This document shows positions 1 through 4,722 of a DNA stretch of 5,158 nt, piece by piece. Under the pieces are notes generated by a model. It saw nothing but the letters and a program-made list of their open reading frames with translations, searched no databases and was not told the origin of the DNA. Numbering within the stretch: position 1 is the first letter of the stretch; every line of letters starts with the position of its first letter. The stretch comes from Clostridia bacterium. Lineage in GTDB: Bacteria > Bacillota > Clostridia > Oscillospirales > Acutalibacteraceae. The stretch lies in NCBI GenBank assembly GCA_017631705.1, contig JAGBSU010000156.1:1-5158 (forward strand), given 5' to 3'. Position numbers and translations under genes: made by a program.

Positions 1-256
1 CCATGCCGGCTTTAATAAGCAATGTAGCGGGCGCATAAATCGTGTATCCGGAAACGATATCGCATAAAGCGGCACCGAGCGAGCAAGCCAAAATTGCCCA
101 TGGTCCGCCGATGGCTACGGAGCCCACCAATACCATGCAATCTCCCAAATTCACGTTTCCGATAAGCGGTGTAGGGATAACAAACCACGTGGCGGTAAAG
201 ACCAAGGCACACCACATAGCGGAATGTACCAGCAGTTTGATTTTTTTATGGTTCAT
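1..256 (-). CDS. ECF transporter S component, N-terminal part (runs off the left edge)
   Basis: The frame starts at ATG 256-254 and stays open to position 1, giving the first 85 residues of a hydrophobic protein. After a basic start (MNHKKIKLL) comes a membrane segment at about residues 8-30. It is followed by a loop containing IPTPLIGNVNLGDCMVLVG and further hydrophobic stretches with glycine-rich GGPWAILACSLGAALCDIVS and GYTIYAPATLLIKAGM. The NLGD, GxxLxDxxSGY and YAPxTLxIK pattern is characteristic of the PF07155-type family of ECF S components, integral membrane proteins that bind a vitamin or similar micronutrient and work with the shared EcfA/A'/T energising module. Members usually have about 160-190 residues, so roughly half is visible. 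An AGAGG site (264-268) lies 7 nt before the ATG, supporting this start. The substrate cannot be told from this part. The gene has its own promoter and is separated from the oxidoreductase by a terminator, so it is probably an independent unit. Confidence 0.85.
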   Translation of the reverse strand, partial: MNHKKIKLLVHSAMWCALVFTATWFVIPTPLIGNVNLGDCMVLVGSVAIGGPWAILACSLGAALCDIVSGYTIYAPATLLIKAGM

Positions 257-303
257 GGTTTTTCCTCTTTTCTAGACACATGCATATATTAATAACGAGT
301 TTT

Positions 304-332
304 ATTATATCGCATTGACGACCGTTTGTAAA
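304..332 (-). promoter_or_regulatory. Sigma-A type promoter for the ECF S-component gene
   Basis: Read on the minus strand, a -35 box TTTACA (332-327) and a perfect -10 box TATAAT (309-304) are separated by exactly 17 nt. Transcription would start near 297, giving a leader of about 40 nt before ATG 256. That is too short for a known vitamin riboswitch, so control of this gene, if any, must act at the promoter. Confidence 0.75.
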
Positions 333-342
333 GAGTTTTCAT

Positions 343-381
343 AAAAAAGCAGGAGAGGAGAAAGTGGTTCCTGCTCTCCTG
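343..381 (-). terminator. Intrinsic terminator of the oxidoreductase gene
   Basis: On the minus strand, 8 nt after the oxidoreductase stop codon, CAGGAGAG (381-374) pairs perfectly with CTCTCCTG (357-350) around a 16-nt loop. After one further C there is a run of six T (348-343). This is a standard Rho-independent layout. The T-run lies only about 10 bp upstream of the ECF gene's -35 box, so the terminator insulates that promoter from read-through. There is no T-run on the other side, so it should act in one direction only. Confidence 0.8.
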
Positions 382-388
382 TTGGGGA

Positions 389-1429
389 TTATAACACTTG
401 ATAGGTTTTGCTTTGATTACCGGCATAAGCCGATTCGACTACCTTCTGGGAGGCAATCGCATCGACAGCGGTAATCGGGATATCGCGGTTACCTAAAACG
501 GCTTCACCGAATTGCTCAATTTCTTTGGTGTACATGTTGCCGAATTCCACTTGAATATCCAACGGTTGGATTTCCTTGCGGTTTTGGTTGGCATCGTATC
601 CGACCGAATCATCGGCACACAACACCTCAACTGTACCGCCCTCGGCTTGTGCCAAGGTGCCTTGTGCAAAGATACTGCCTTTGGTACCGTAGAATTCTAA
701 CTTGCATTTTGCGGCATCGTCCGGAATGTTGAAGTTGGAGTCCACATAGGCAATCGCACCGTTTTCCAATCGCATCATGACCGAACCGGCATCCTCGACG
801 CTATATTCAAAAATTTGATTGCCGCACATACCGGCGGTTTCCACGACCTCTAAACCGGTGATATAGCGAATCAGGTCAATACAATGCACGCCCATGTCCA
901 TCATAGCACCACCGCCGGACAGAGTTTTATCTTGCCGCCAGCTGTTTTCTATTTTAGGATACCAACAGGTGAATTGAGCACGCGCGGAAACAACCTCACC
1001 GATTTGTCCGGATTGCACCAACTTTTTAATCTCTTGGTGGTATGCGTGGAAGCGCATCATGAAACCGACACCGAGTTTAACACCTTGTGCCTCGCAAAAA
1101 GCGGCGATTTCTTCCGCTTCGGCAGCAGTTAAGCCGACGGGTTTTTCAATTAAAATATCCTTTTTGGCTTTGGCAGCCGCAAAAGCTTGCTCTTTATGAC
1201 AGAACACAGGAGAAGCGATGTATACTGCCTGAATTTCATCTAACGCCAACAATTCTTCTATGGAATCAAAGGCATATTTTGCTTGGTATTTTTCCTTGCA
1301 ACGCTCGGCGGCTTCCTTGTTTGCATCCATAACCGCCACTAATTCAGCATTGTTTGCCAACATCATGCCCGGTAAGGTGCGGCGGTCGGCAATACCACCG
1401 CAACCGATAACTCCCCATTTTATCTTCAT
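389..1429 (-). CDS. Gfo/Idh/MocA family NAD(P)-dependent oxidoreductase
   Basis: A 346-residue protein, normal length for the family. The N-terminal Rossmann fold begins with KWGVIGCGGIADRR (GxGGIA at residues 9-14). An acidic residue, D35, follows the second strand (ELVAVMD), which usually favours NAD(H) over NADP(H). The family signature EKP is at 95-97; K96 is the expected catalytic lysine. The C-terminal domain has SGGGAMMDMGVHCIDLIRY, with D178 and H182 matching the family's catalytic Asp and His. GFMMRFH at 122-128 is also typical. Such enzymes oxidise or reduce a hydroxyl/keto group on a sugar, sugar derivative or cyclitol in the cytoplasm. The true substrate cannot be read from sequence. 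The start at 1429 is supported by a purine-rich GGAAAAGGATGA site just upstream. The gene diverges from a ROK regulator, and a sugar isomerase-like gene lies beyond that, suggesting a shared catabolic role (inference). Inositol dehydrogenase or 3-keto-sugar-forming dehydrogenase are possible but unproven readings. Confidence 0.9.
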   Translation of the reverse strand: MKIKWGVIGCGGIADRRTLPGMMLANNAELVAVMDANKEAAERCKEKYQAKYAFDSIEELLALDEIQAVYIASPVFCHKEQAFAAAKAKKDILIEKPVGLTAAEAEEIAAFCEAQGVKLGVGFMMRFHAYHQEIKKLVQSGQIGEVVSARAQFTCWYPKIENSWRQDKTLSGGGAMMDMGVHCIDLIRYITGLEVVETAGMCGNQIFEYSVEDAGSVMMRLENGAIAYVDSNFNIPDDAAKCKLEFYGTKGSIFAQGTLAQAEGGTVEVLCADDSVGYDANQNRKEIQPLDIQVEFGNMYTKEIEQFGEAVLGNRDIPITAVDAIASQKVVESAYAGNQSKTYQVL

Positions 1430-1485
1430 AATATCATCCTTTTCCTTTAATACGCGCCTGATGCAAAAAACACACCAAAAAATTA

Positions 1486-1498
1486 TTTATTGCATAAA
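1486..1498. promoter_or_regulatory. Candidate operator, palindrome TTTAT-TGC-ATAAA
   Basis: A perfect 5+3+5 palindrome lies just downstream of the oxidoreductase -10 box, over the expected transcription start (near 1496). A bound dimeric repressor here would block initiation. It resembles the palindrome at 1513-1525, with centres 27 bp apart. AT-rich palindromes of this size arise by chance in such DNA, so this is a candidate only. Confidence 0.3.
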
Positions 1499-1502
1499 AT
1501 TA

Positions 1503-1531
1503 AGGATAGCACTTATTTACAATAAAGTCAA
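1503..1531 (-). promoter_or_regulatory. Promoter of the oxidoreductase gene
   Basis: On the minus strand, -35 TTGACT (1531-1526) and -10 TATCCT (1508-1503) are 17 nt apart, and TGC before the -10 makes an extended -10 element. The weaker -10 is compensated by the near-consensus -35 and the TG motif. The leader to ATG 1429 would be about 67 nt. Confidence 0.6.
1513..1525. promoter_or_regulatory. Candidate operator, palindrome TTATT-TAC-AATAA
   Basis: A perfect 5+3+5 palindrome fills the promoter spacer and abuts the oxidoreductase -35 box (1526-1531). Known ROK repressors of the NagC/Mlc/XylR group bind AT-rich inverted repeats with TTATT-like outer halves, so this is a reasonable site for the divergently encoded ROK protein. 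A related element with a 4-nt centre lies over the isomerase promoter at 3988-4001. Binding is inferred from position and symmetry alone. Confidence 0.4.
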
Positions 1532-1545
1532 TAATAAATTCAAAA

Positions 1546-1554
1546 ATTATAGCA
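1546..1554 (-). promoter_or_regulatory. Possible second, extended -10 promoter for the oxidoreductase
   Basis: The minus strand reads TGC followed by a perfect TATAAT (1551-1546), an ideal extended -10. The upstream -35 is poor: the best match is TTGCCG at a long 19-nt spacing. It may be a weak or alternative start upstream of the main promoter. Confidence 0.3.
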
Positions 1555-1735
1555 ATATATGATTGGTGACCGGCAATAACAAATGAGGCGATTTGTCGCA
1601 ATTTTAGAGGAAAAAGTGTGAATTAATTTTAAATGCCTATATTCCCCAAAAATCAAAAAAACTCAATTAATTTATCGCTTGAATTAAGAGAGGGATTTTT
1701 CGCGGGGTAATAACCGCATTTTTTTCAATGAATAA

Positions 1736-1763
1736 TTGACATTTTATTGATTGGTGATATAAT
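1736..1763 (+). promoter_or_regulatory. Promoter of the ROK regulator gene
   Basis: A perfect -35 TTGACA (1736-1741) and perfect -10 TATAAT (1758-1763) are 16 nt apart, and TGA immediately before the -10 supplies an extended -10 motif. Transcription should begin near 1770, leaving about 30 nt before ATG 1800. The ribosome binding site AAAGGAAGG lies at 1786-1794. A promoter this close to consensus would be strong unless repressed, which would fit autoregulation, but no clear palindrome covers it. Confidence 0.75.
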
Positions 1764-1799
1764 TTAAACGAAAAAAAGAAATTTTAAAGGAAGGTTTTT

Positions 1800-2969
1800 A
1801 TGGATAAGCAAGTCGGCAATGTACAGTTGATGCAAAAAATGAACCGGCTGAAGGTTTTAGATTTTGTGCGTCATAATCGGGATGTTTCTCGTCCGAGTAT
1901 TGCGGAACATACTGGCCTTTCATTGGCTTCCATTACGAACATTACTACTTATTTATTCAACCGAGGATTATTGTATGAAAGCGGTACGGAACAAGTTGGG
2001 CGTGTGGGAAGAAAAAGCACTTTGCTACGCTTTTGTGCGGAACGCTATAATTTGATATGTGTGTATATCCGTGAACAATATATTCATATTGCTTATACGG
2101 ATCTGGAAGGTACGCCGTTGGAAAGCGTTCGTATCGGCACCGAGGGTCTTTCTTTCACCAATGTAACGGAGGAATTACAGGCCGCTGTCAAAACAATTGT
2201 TGATTTACACGATAAATCGCGTATTTTAGGAATTGGTGTTGCCATTTCCGGATTGGTTTTGTCAGACAGTCGATTAGTTCTGTCTTCCGGTTTAAAATGG
2301 AAATCGGTGGATATTCGTGAGTTGATTACCGCGGTGGTTGATTTGCCGGTTTTTGTGGATAATGTTTCAATGCTGAAGGCTGCTTGGCATTTTTCTCAAA
2401 AAAGGACGAATAACTTAGAAAATGCCATATTTGTTGATATGGAAAACGGCATCAGTGCAGTACAATATGTTAACGGGGAGATTGCACATTCCACATTAGG
2501 CAAAATCGGACACACCACTGTTGAAAGCGACGGTGTCGAATGTTTTTGCGGTAATCATGGGTGTTTGGAAGCCATGTGTTCTCCTGAACGCGTACTTTCC
2601 TTGTATGAACAATATGCCGGCAAACCTGCAGAGTCTCTTTCAGAAGTTGACAAATTGTGTCGGTATGAAGACGAGGCTGCCGTAAAAGCAATAGAAGAGT
2701 GCGGCAAATATTTAGGAATAGGGCTTGCTAATTTAATCAGTTTGTTTAACCCGTCTATGTTGGTTATTGATACGGGCGATTTTGAAGAGTGTTCGACATT
2801 GTTGTTGACGGCTGAACGAGAATTGCATCGTCGCACATATCCGGCATTGACTAAGAAACTATTGATTCGCCAAGTTAATGAATTTAAAGATAATATTTTA
2901 TGTGGGATGGCATTTAACCTGTGTGACCGCTTGTTTAACATTTCTTTTCCCGACAATATTGTGGAATAA
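1800..2969 (+). CDS. ROK-family transcriptional regulator (winged helix plus degenerate sugar-kinase domain)
   Basis: 389 residues, typical for ROK repressors of the NagC/Mlc/XylR type. An N-terminal winged helix-turn-helix covers about residues 14-75, with recognition region SRPSIAEHTGLSLASITNI and a wing ending in GRVGRKSTLLRF. The remaining 310 residues form a ROK kinase-like fold. The zinc site is intact: H238 in GKIGH, then C248, C250 and C255 in CFCGNHGCLEA, with conserved E257. Kinase features are lost: the usual DxGGT phosphate loop reads VYIREQ (88-93), the ENDAN-type motif reads VDNVSM (186-191) with Val where the catalytic Asp belongs, and the Glu of GEIGH is K235. The protein is therefore expected to bind DNA and perhaps a sugar ligand but not phosphorylate it. 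It diverges from the oxidoreductase and converges on the isomerase gene, so it probably controls one or both. By eye the gene is more AT-rich than its neighbours. The start is fixed by AAAGGAAGG 5 nt upstream. Its ligand is unknown. Confidence 0.9.
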   Translation: MDKQVGNVQLMQKMNRLKVLDFVRHNRDVSRPSIAEHTGLSLASITNITTYLFNRGLLYESGTEQVGRVGRKSTLLRFCAERYNLICVYIREQYIHIAYTDLEGTPLESVRIGTEGLSFTNVTEELQAAVKTIVDLHDKSRILGIGVAISGLVLSDSRLVLSSGLKWKSVDIRELITAVVDLPVFVDNVSMLKAAWHFSQKRTNNLENAIFVDMENGISAVQYVNGEIAHSTLGKIGHTTVESDGVECFCGNHGCLEAMCSPERVLSLYEQYAGKPAESLSEVDKLCRYEDEAAVKAIEECGKYLGIGLANLISLFNPSMLVIDTGDFEECSTLLLTAERELHRRTYPALTKKLLIRQVNEFKDNILCGMAFNLCDRLFNISFPDNIVE

Positions 2970-3011
2970 CAAAACATCACTTGTTCGTGAGAACAAGTGA
3001 TGTTTTGTTAT
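2966..3011. terminator. Bidirectional terminator hairpin holding both convergent stop codons
   Basis: Positions 2966-2986 and 2991-3011 are perfect reverse complements (21 bp) around the 4-nt loop GTGA, a GNRA-type tetraloop closed by C-G on the plus-strand transcript. The TAA of the ROK gene (2967-2969) lies in the left arm and the TAA of the isomerase gene (3010-3008, minus) in the right arm, only 38 nt apart. Each transcript has a short U-rich 3' side (TGTTTTGTTAT). The A-rich outer 5' arm pairs with those U residues, so the working core is probably the inner 13-15 bp. It should stop both convergent transcripts. Confidence 0.85.
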
Positions 3012-3874
3012 GGATGGCAAATTTCATTAATATAACTTGTGAGATTGTCAAAACCGGTTTTGATGCCAACAAGACAATCATCGGTTCCCTCGTATTCTAT
3101 AGAGAGGTAACCGGTATATCCGGCACGATTTAGAACGGCAACGCATTGTTTAACGGGAATATCTCCTTCGCCTACAGCCGTACCTTTCAGATAATTGCAC
3201 TCGCGTGTTTGGAAATACCCGTCGGTAGTGCCGGCTGAAAAGGGTCGTTTAATAAAATCCTTAGCGTGTACGTGGAAGGCGTATTGTGCTACACGAGAAA
3301 CTGCGTTGACGGAATCTTCGTCTGCACAAGCGAAGTTGCCGATATCCACCAATAATCCGTAGTTGGGATGATTTACTGCCAACACTAATTTTTCCATACG
3401 GTCGCTGTCTTGTGCAATATAACCGTGATTTTCTGTGCAAGTGCGAATTCCCAGCGTGGCAGCATATTCGGTAACGGCACGTGCATTGTTAGCAATGGTG
3501 GGGAGCATGAAGTCAAAAGAGCGCCCTTTTTCCAAACTCCAACAAACATCGTGGCGTAACACCGGTGCACCTAAAATAGCAGCAACATCCACTTTATCAC
3601 ACAAGCGTTTCACTTCTTTTGCATCGTCGTCTGCGTTGCCGGAAAATAAGTTAGCGGTAATCGTATACGCATTGATGGTCATGCCCAGACGGTTGGCTTC
3701 GGCACGAAGCTGTTTGGCATATTCCGTTTCGGTTACGCCTGCCGGTGGGGTTAAATCAATAAATTCAATGGCGCGTAAACCGATATCGTATGCCGCTTGT
3801 ATCGCGGTAAGTTGTGTGAGTTTTCCTTGTCGAATATATTGCGAAAAAGAATAAGAAGAAACCGAAAGTTGCAT
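3008..3874 (-). CDS. Sugar-phosphate isomerase/epimerase-type TIM barrel protein (xylose isomerase-like, PF01261 fold)
   Basis: 288 residues, the usual size for this superfamily, which includes IolE, IolI, ketose epimerases and endonuclease IV-like barrels. The first strand is LSVSSYSFS. Expected metal ligands are visible: E148 in CTENHG, D177 in LLVDIGNF, H203 in FHVHAKDF and E260 in LSIEYEG. GEGDIP at 235-240 is the loop commonly seen before the last strands. The barrel normally binds a divalent metal such as Mn and moves hydrogen or isomerises a sugar, keto-sugar or inosose in the cytoplasm; the actual substrate is not evident. The start at 3874 is the first ATG after GAGGTGAT (3891-3884), although spacing from the GAGG core is long (13 nt) and contains a small palindrome. 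The gene runs toward the ROK gene and shares its terminator. With the Gfo/Idh/MocA enzyme it forms a pair often seen in inositol or keto-sugar metabolism (family knowledge); a joint pathway here is inference. Confidence 0.87.
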   Translation of the reverse strand: MQLSVSSYSFSQYIRQGKLTQLTAIQAAYDIGLRAIEFIDLTPPAGVTETEYAKQLRAEANRLGMTINAYTITANLFSGNADDDAKEVKRLCDKVDVAAILGAPVLRHDVCWSLEKGRSFDFMLPTIANNARAVTEYAATLGIRTCTENHGYIAQDSDRMEKLVLAVNHPNYGLLVDIGNFACADEDSVNAVSRVAQYAFHVHAKDFIKRPFSAGTTDGYFQTRECNYLKGTAVGEGDIPVKQCVAVLNRAGYTGYLSIEYEGTDDCLVGIKTGFDNLTSYINEICHP

Positions 3875-3885
3875 TATTGAATAAT
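3873..3885. promoter_or_regulatory. Palindrome ATTATT-G-AATAAT at the isomerase start codon
   Basis: A perfect 6+1+6 inverted repeat spans from the start codon (3874-3872) into the 3' end of the ribosome binding site. As RNA it could form a 5-bp stem with a 3-nt loop between the Shine-Dalgarno and the AUG, shortening their effective distance. As DNA it shares TTATT/AATAA half-sites with 1513-1525, but with a 1-nt centre. Either role is speculative. Confidence 0.3.
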
Positions 3886-3889
3886 CACC

Positions 3890-3922
3890 TCATGACCCGT
3901 TTTGGCAGATTTTAAATAGCAC
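3890..3922 (-). CDS. Possible 10-codon leader ORF upstream of the isomerase gene
   Basis: In the isomerase leader, GGAGG (3932-3928) is followed after 5 nt by GTG (3922-3920). The frame then encodes MLFKICQNGS and ends at TGA (3892-3890). Its stop overlaps the GAGG of the downstream gene's own ribosome binding site (3891-3888), so translation of this ORF would place ribosomes directly over that site. This would suit translational coupling or leader-peptide control. The Shine-Dalgarno is textbook quality and is otherwise unexplained. The peptide shows no run of a regulatory amino acid, no attenuator hairpin is evident and the ORF is very short, so it may be fortuitous. Confidence 0.35.
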   Translation of the reverse strand: MLFKICQNGS

Positions 3923-3959
3923 TTTAGCCTCCAAAAAACAAACAGAATGGCAGAATAAC

Positions 3960-3980
3960 AGAAAAGTATATTGCTTTTCT
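3960..3980. repeat. Inverted repeat AGAAAAG / CTTTTCT between isomerase and ispD promoters
   Basis: The 7-bp arms 3960-3966 and 3974-3980 are perfect and separated by TATATTG. The element lies just downstream of the predicted isomerase transcription start (near 3983) and overlaps the proposed ispD -35 (3971-3976). It could be an operator for one or both genes or a weak leader hairpin. On the plus strand a T-rich stretch follows, but no upstream gene on that strand needs a terminator here. Confidence 0.35.
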
Positions 3981-3999
3981 TTTGTCTTTATTTTATAAT
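3971..3999 (+). promoter_or_regulatory. Candidate promoter of ispD-ispF
   Basis: A perfect -10 TATAAT (3994-3999) is preceded at 17 nt by a weak -35 TTGCTT (3971-3976). The leader to the GTG at 4054 would be about 48 nt. It overlaps the opposing isomerase promoter, so the two may compete for polymerase. No other plus-strand promoter in this spacer looks better. Confidence 0.45.
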
Positions 4000-4001
4000 A
4001 A
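3988..4001. promoter_or_regulatory. Candidate operator TTATT-N4-AATAA over the isomerase -10
   Basis: The arms TTATT (3988-3992) and AATAA (3997-4001) surround TTAT. The element covers the isomerase -10 box (3995-3990) and the ispD -10 box. It resembles the palindrome in the oxidoreductase promoter (1513-1525), but its centre is one base longer, so a single protein contacting both is only a possibility. Confidence 0.3.
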
Positions 4002-4018
4002 TCGCAAAAGGCTGTCAA
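3990..4018 (-). promoter_or_regulatory. Promoter of the isomerase/epimerase gene
   Basis: On the minus strand a perfect -35 TTGACA (4018-4013) and a -10 TAAAAT (3995-3990, one mismatch) are 17 nt apart. Transcription would start near 3983, giving an unusually long leader of about 109 nt for a simple catabolic gene. The leader contains the inverted repeat at 3960-3980 and the possible leader ORF at 3922-3890. Confidence 0.65.
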
Positions 4019-4040
4019 CAACTAATCTTGCAATGTGAAA

Positions 4041-4046
4041 GAAGGG
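4041..4046 (+). promoter_or_regulatory. Ribosome binding site that fixes the GTG start of ispD
   Basis: GAAGGG lies 7 nt before GTG 4054-4056. The next in-frame GTG at 4060 would be 13 nt away, so the upstream GTG is preferred. No ATG is available at the proper place before the conserved AVIVAAGG motif. Confidence 0.7.
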
Positions 4047-4053
4047 ATTAAAC

Positions 4054-4722
4054 GTGGTAGTGTCGGCTGTGATTGTAGCGGCAGGCGGTTCAACGCGTAT
4101 GGGAAAGCCGAAACAGTTTTTGGAAATCAACGGCTGTCCGCTCATTGTGTATACGCTCAAAGCGTTTGAACAATGCGACAGAGTGGATGATATAGTGCTT
4201 GTTGCACGAAAAGAAGACTTTGCCACCATGGAACATCTCATCGAGCAATATAATATCCAAAAAATAAAAAAAGTGGTTGCCGGCGGCGACAGCCGTCAAG
4301 AATCGGTTTGGAATGGTGTTTCGCTGTGTGATACGGCAGATTACGTTGCCATTCACGATGGTGCTCGCCCGCTGATAACACCTGCCTTGATTACCAAAGC
4401 AATCACAGCGGCAGTGGAATGCGGTGCAGCGGCACTTGGTGTTCGTGTTAAGGATACCGTCAAACGAGTGGACGCTAACGGTTTTATTTTGGAAACACCA
4501 CCGCGTGAACAATTGTGGAACGTGCAAACTCCCCAAATTTTTAAGTATTCTTTATATGAAAAAGCGGTGGCATTTGCCACTGAAAATCATTTAACAGTTA
4601 CCGATGACTGTCAAATGGTGGAGGCGCTTGGCGTTCCTGTTCGCCTGATTGAGGGCGATTATACTAACATTAAAGCGACAACACCGGAAGATATACAAGT
4701 GGCAAAGGAGTGGTTATCATGA
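4054..4722 (+). CDS. ispD: 2-C-methyl-D-erythritol 4-phosphate cytidylyltransferase
   Basis: IspD catalyses the third step of the MEP (non-mevalonate) isoprenoid pathway, joining CTP and methylerythritol 4-phosphate to give CDP-methylerythritol and pyrophosphate in the cytoplasm. The 222-residue length is normal. The nucleotide-binding motif AVIVAAGGSTRMGKPKQF occupies residues 5-22, with R15 and K20 as the catalytic pair equivalent to E. coli R20 and K27. GGDSRQESV (77-85), HDGARP (101-106), VKDT (132-135), QTPQ (158-161) and TDD (183-185) are all present. R151 and K207 (in NIKATTPED) fit the substrate-binding positions R157 and K213 of E. coli. Translation starts at GTG 4054. The stop codon overlaps the next start as ATGA (4719-4722), so ispD and ispF are translationally coupled. 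No missing residue or frame problem is seen. Confidence 0.96.
   Translation: MVVSAVIVAAGGSTRMGKPKQFLEINGCPLIVYTLKAFEQCDRVDDIVLVARKEDFATMEHLIEQYNIQKIKKVVAGGDSRQESVWNGVSLCDTADYVAIHDGARPLITPALITKAITAAVECGAAALGVRVKDTVKRVDANGFILETPPREQLWNVQTPQIFKYSLYEKAVAFATENHLTVTDDCQMVEALGVPVRLIEGDYTNIKATTPEDIQVAKEWLS

Larger units (their letters stand above)
1430..1799. other. 370-bp divergent intergenic region, AT-rich, no gene seen
   Basis: This spacer separates the start codons of the oxidoreductase (minus) and the ROK regulator (plus). I find no credible coding frame or RNA gene. It holds the oxidoreductase promoter (1503-1531), an alternative extended -10 (1546-1554), the ROK promoter (1736-1763) and several small inverted repeats. 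These are TTTAT-TGC-ATAAA (1486-1498), TTATT-TAC-AATAA (1513-1525), ATGCAA/TTGCAT (1461-1466 with 1490-1495) and GCGA-TTTG-TCGC (1588-1599). The decamer TGATTGGTGA occurs twice, at 1560-1569 and 1748-1757, the second copy inside the ROK promoter spacer. The stretch from about 1570 to 1735 is longer than two simple promoters require and has no assigned role. Confidence 0.7.

Noticed and set aside
42..275. Plus-strand open frame of 77 codons at the left edge
   Set aside because: It lies opposite the ECF S-component frame, which has clear family motifs, a ribosome binding site and a promoter; the plus frame has none of these.
1430..1799. Riboswitch, T-box, small RNA or CcpA cre site in the divergent spacer
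   Set aside because: No long conserved-looking stem with terminator, no T-box sequence and no good match to the cre consensus could be found by eye; the leaders on both sides are short.
2555..2980. Minus-strand open frame of 141 codons opposite the ROK 3' half
   Set aside because: Composition is unlike a protein family, no ribosome binding site is seen, and the opposite strand encodes an unmistakable ROK zinc motif.
2966..3011. The perfect inverted repeat as an insertion-sequence end or CRISPR repeat
   Set aside because: There is only one copy, with no transposase, spacer array or target duplication; its place between convergent stop codons fits a bidirectional terminator.
3435..3854. Plus-strand open frame of 139 codons opposite the isomerase gene
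   Set aside because: It is an antisense shadow; the minus frame holds the conserved metal ligands and a Shine-Dalgarno.
4090..4536. Minus-strand open frame of 148 codons opposite ispD
   Set aside because: It is rich in Cys, His and Phe in the manner of antisense frames and has no motif, whereas ispD motifs cover the whole stretch.
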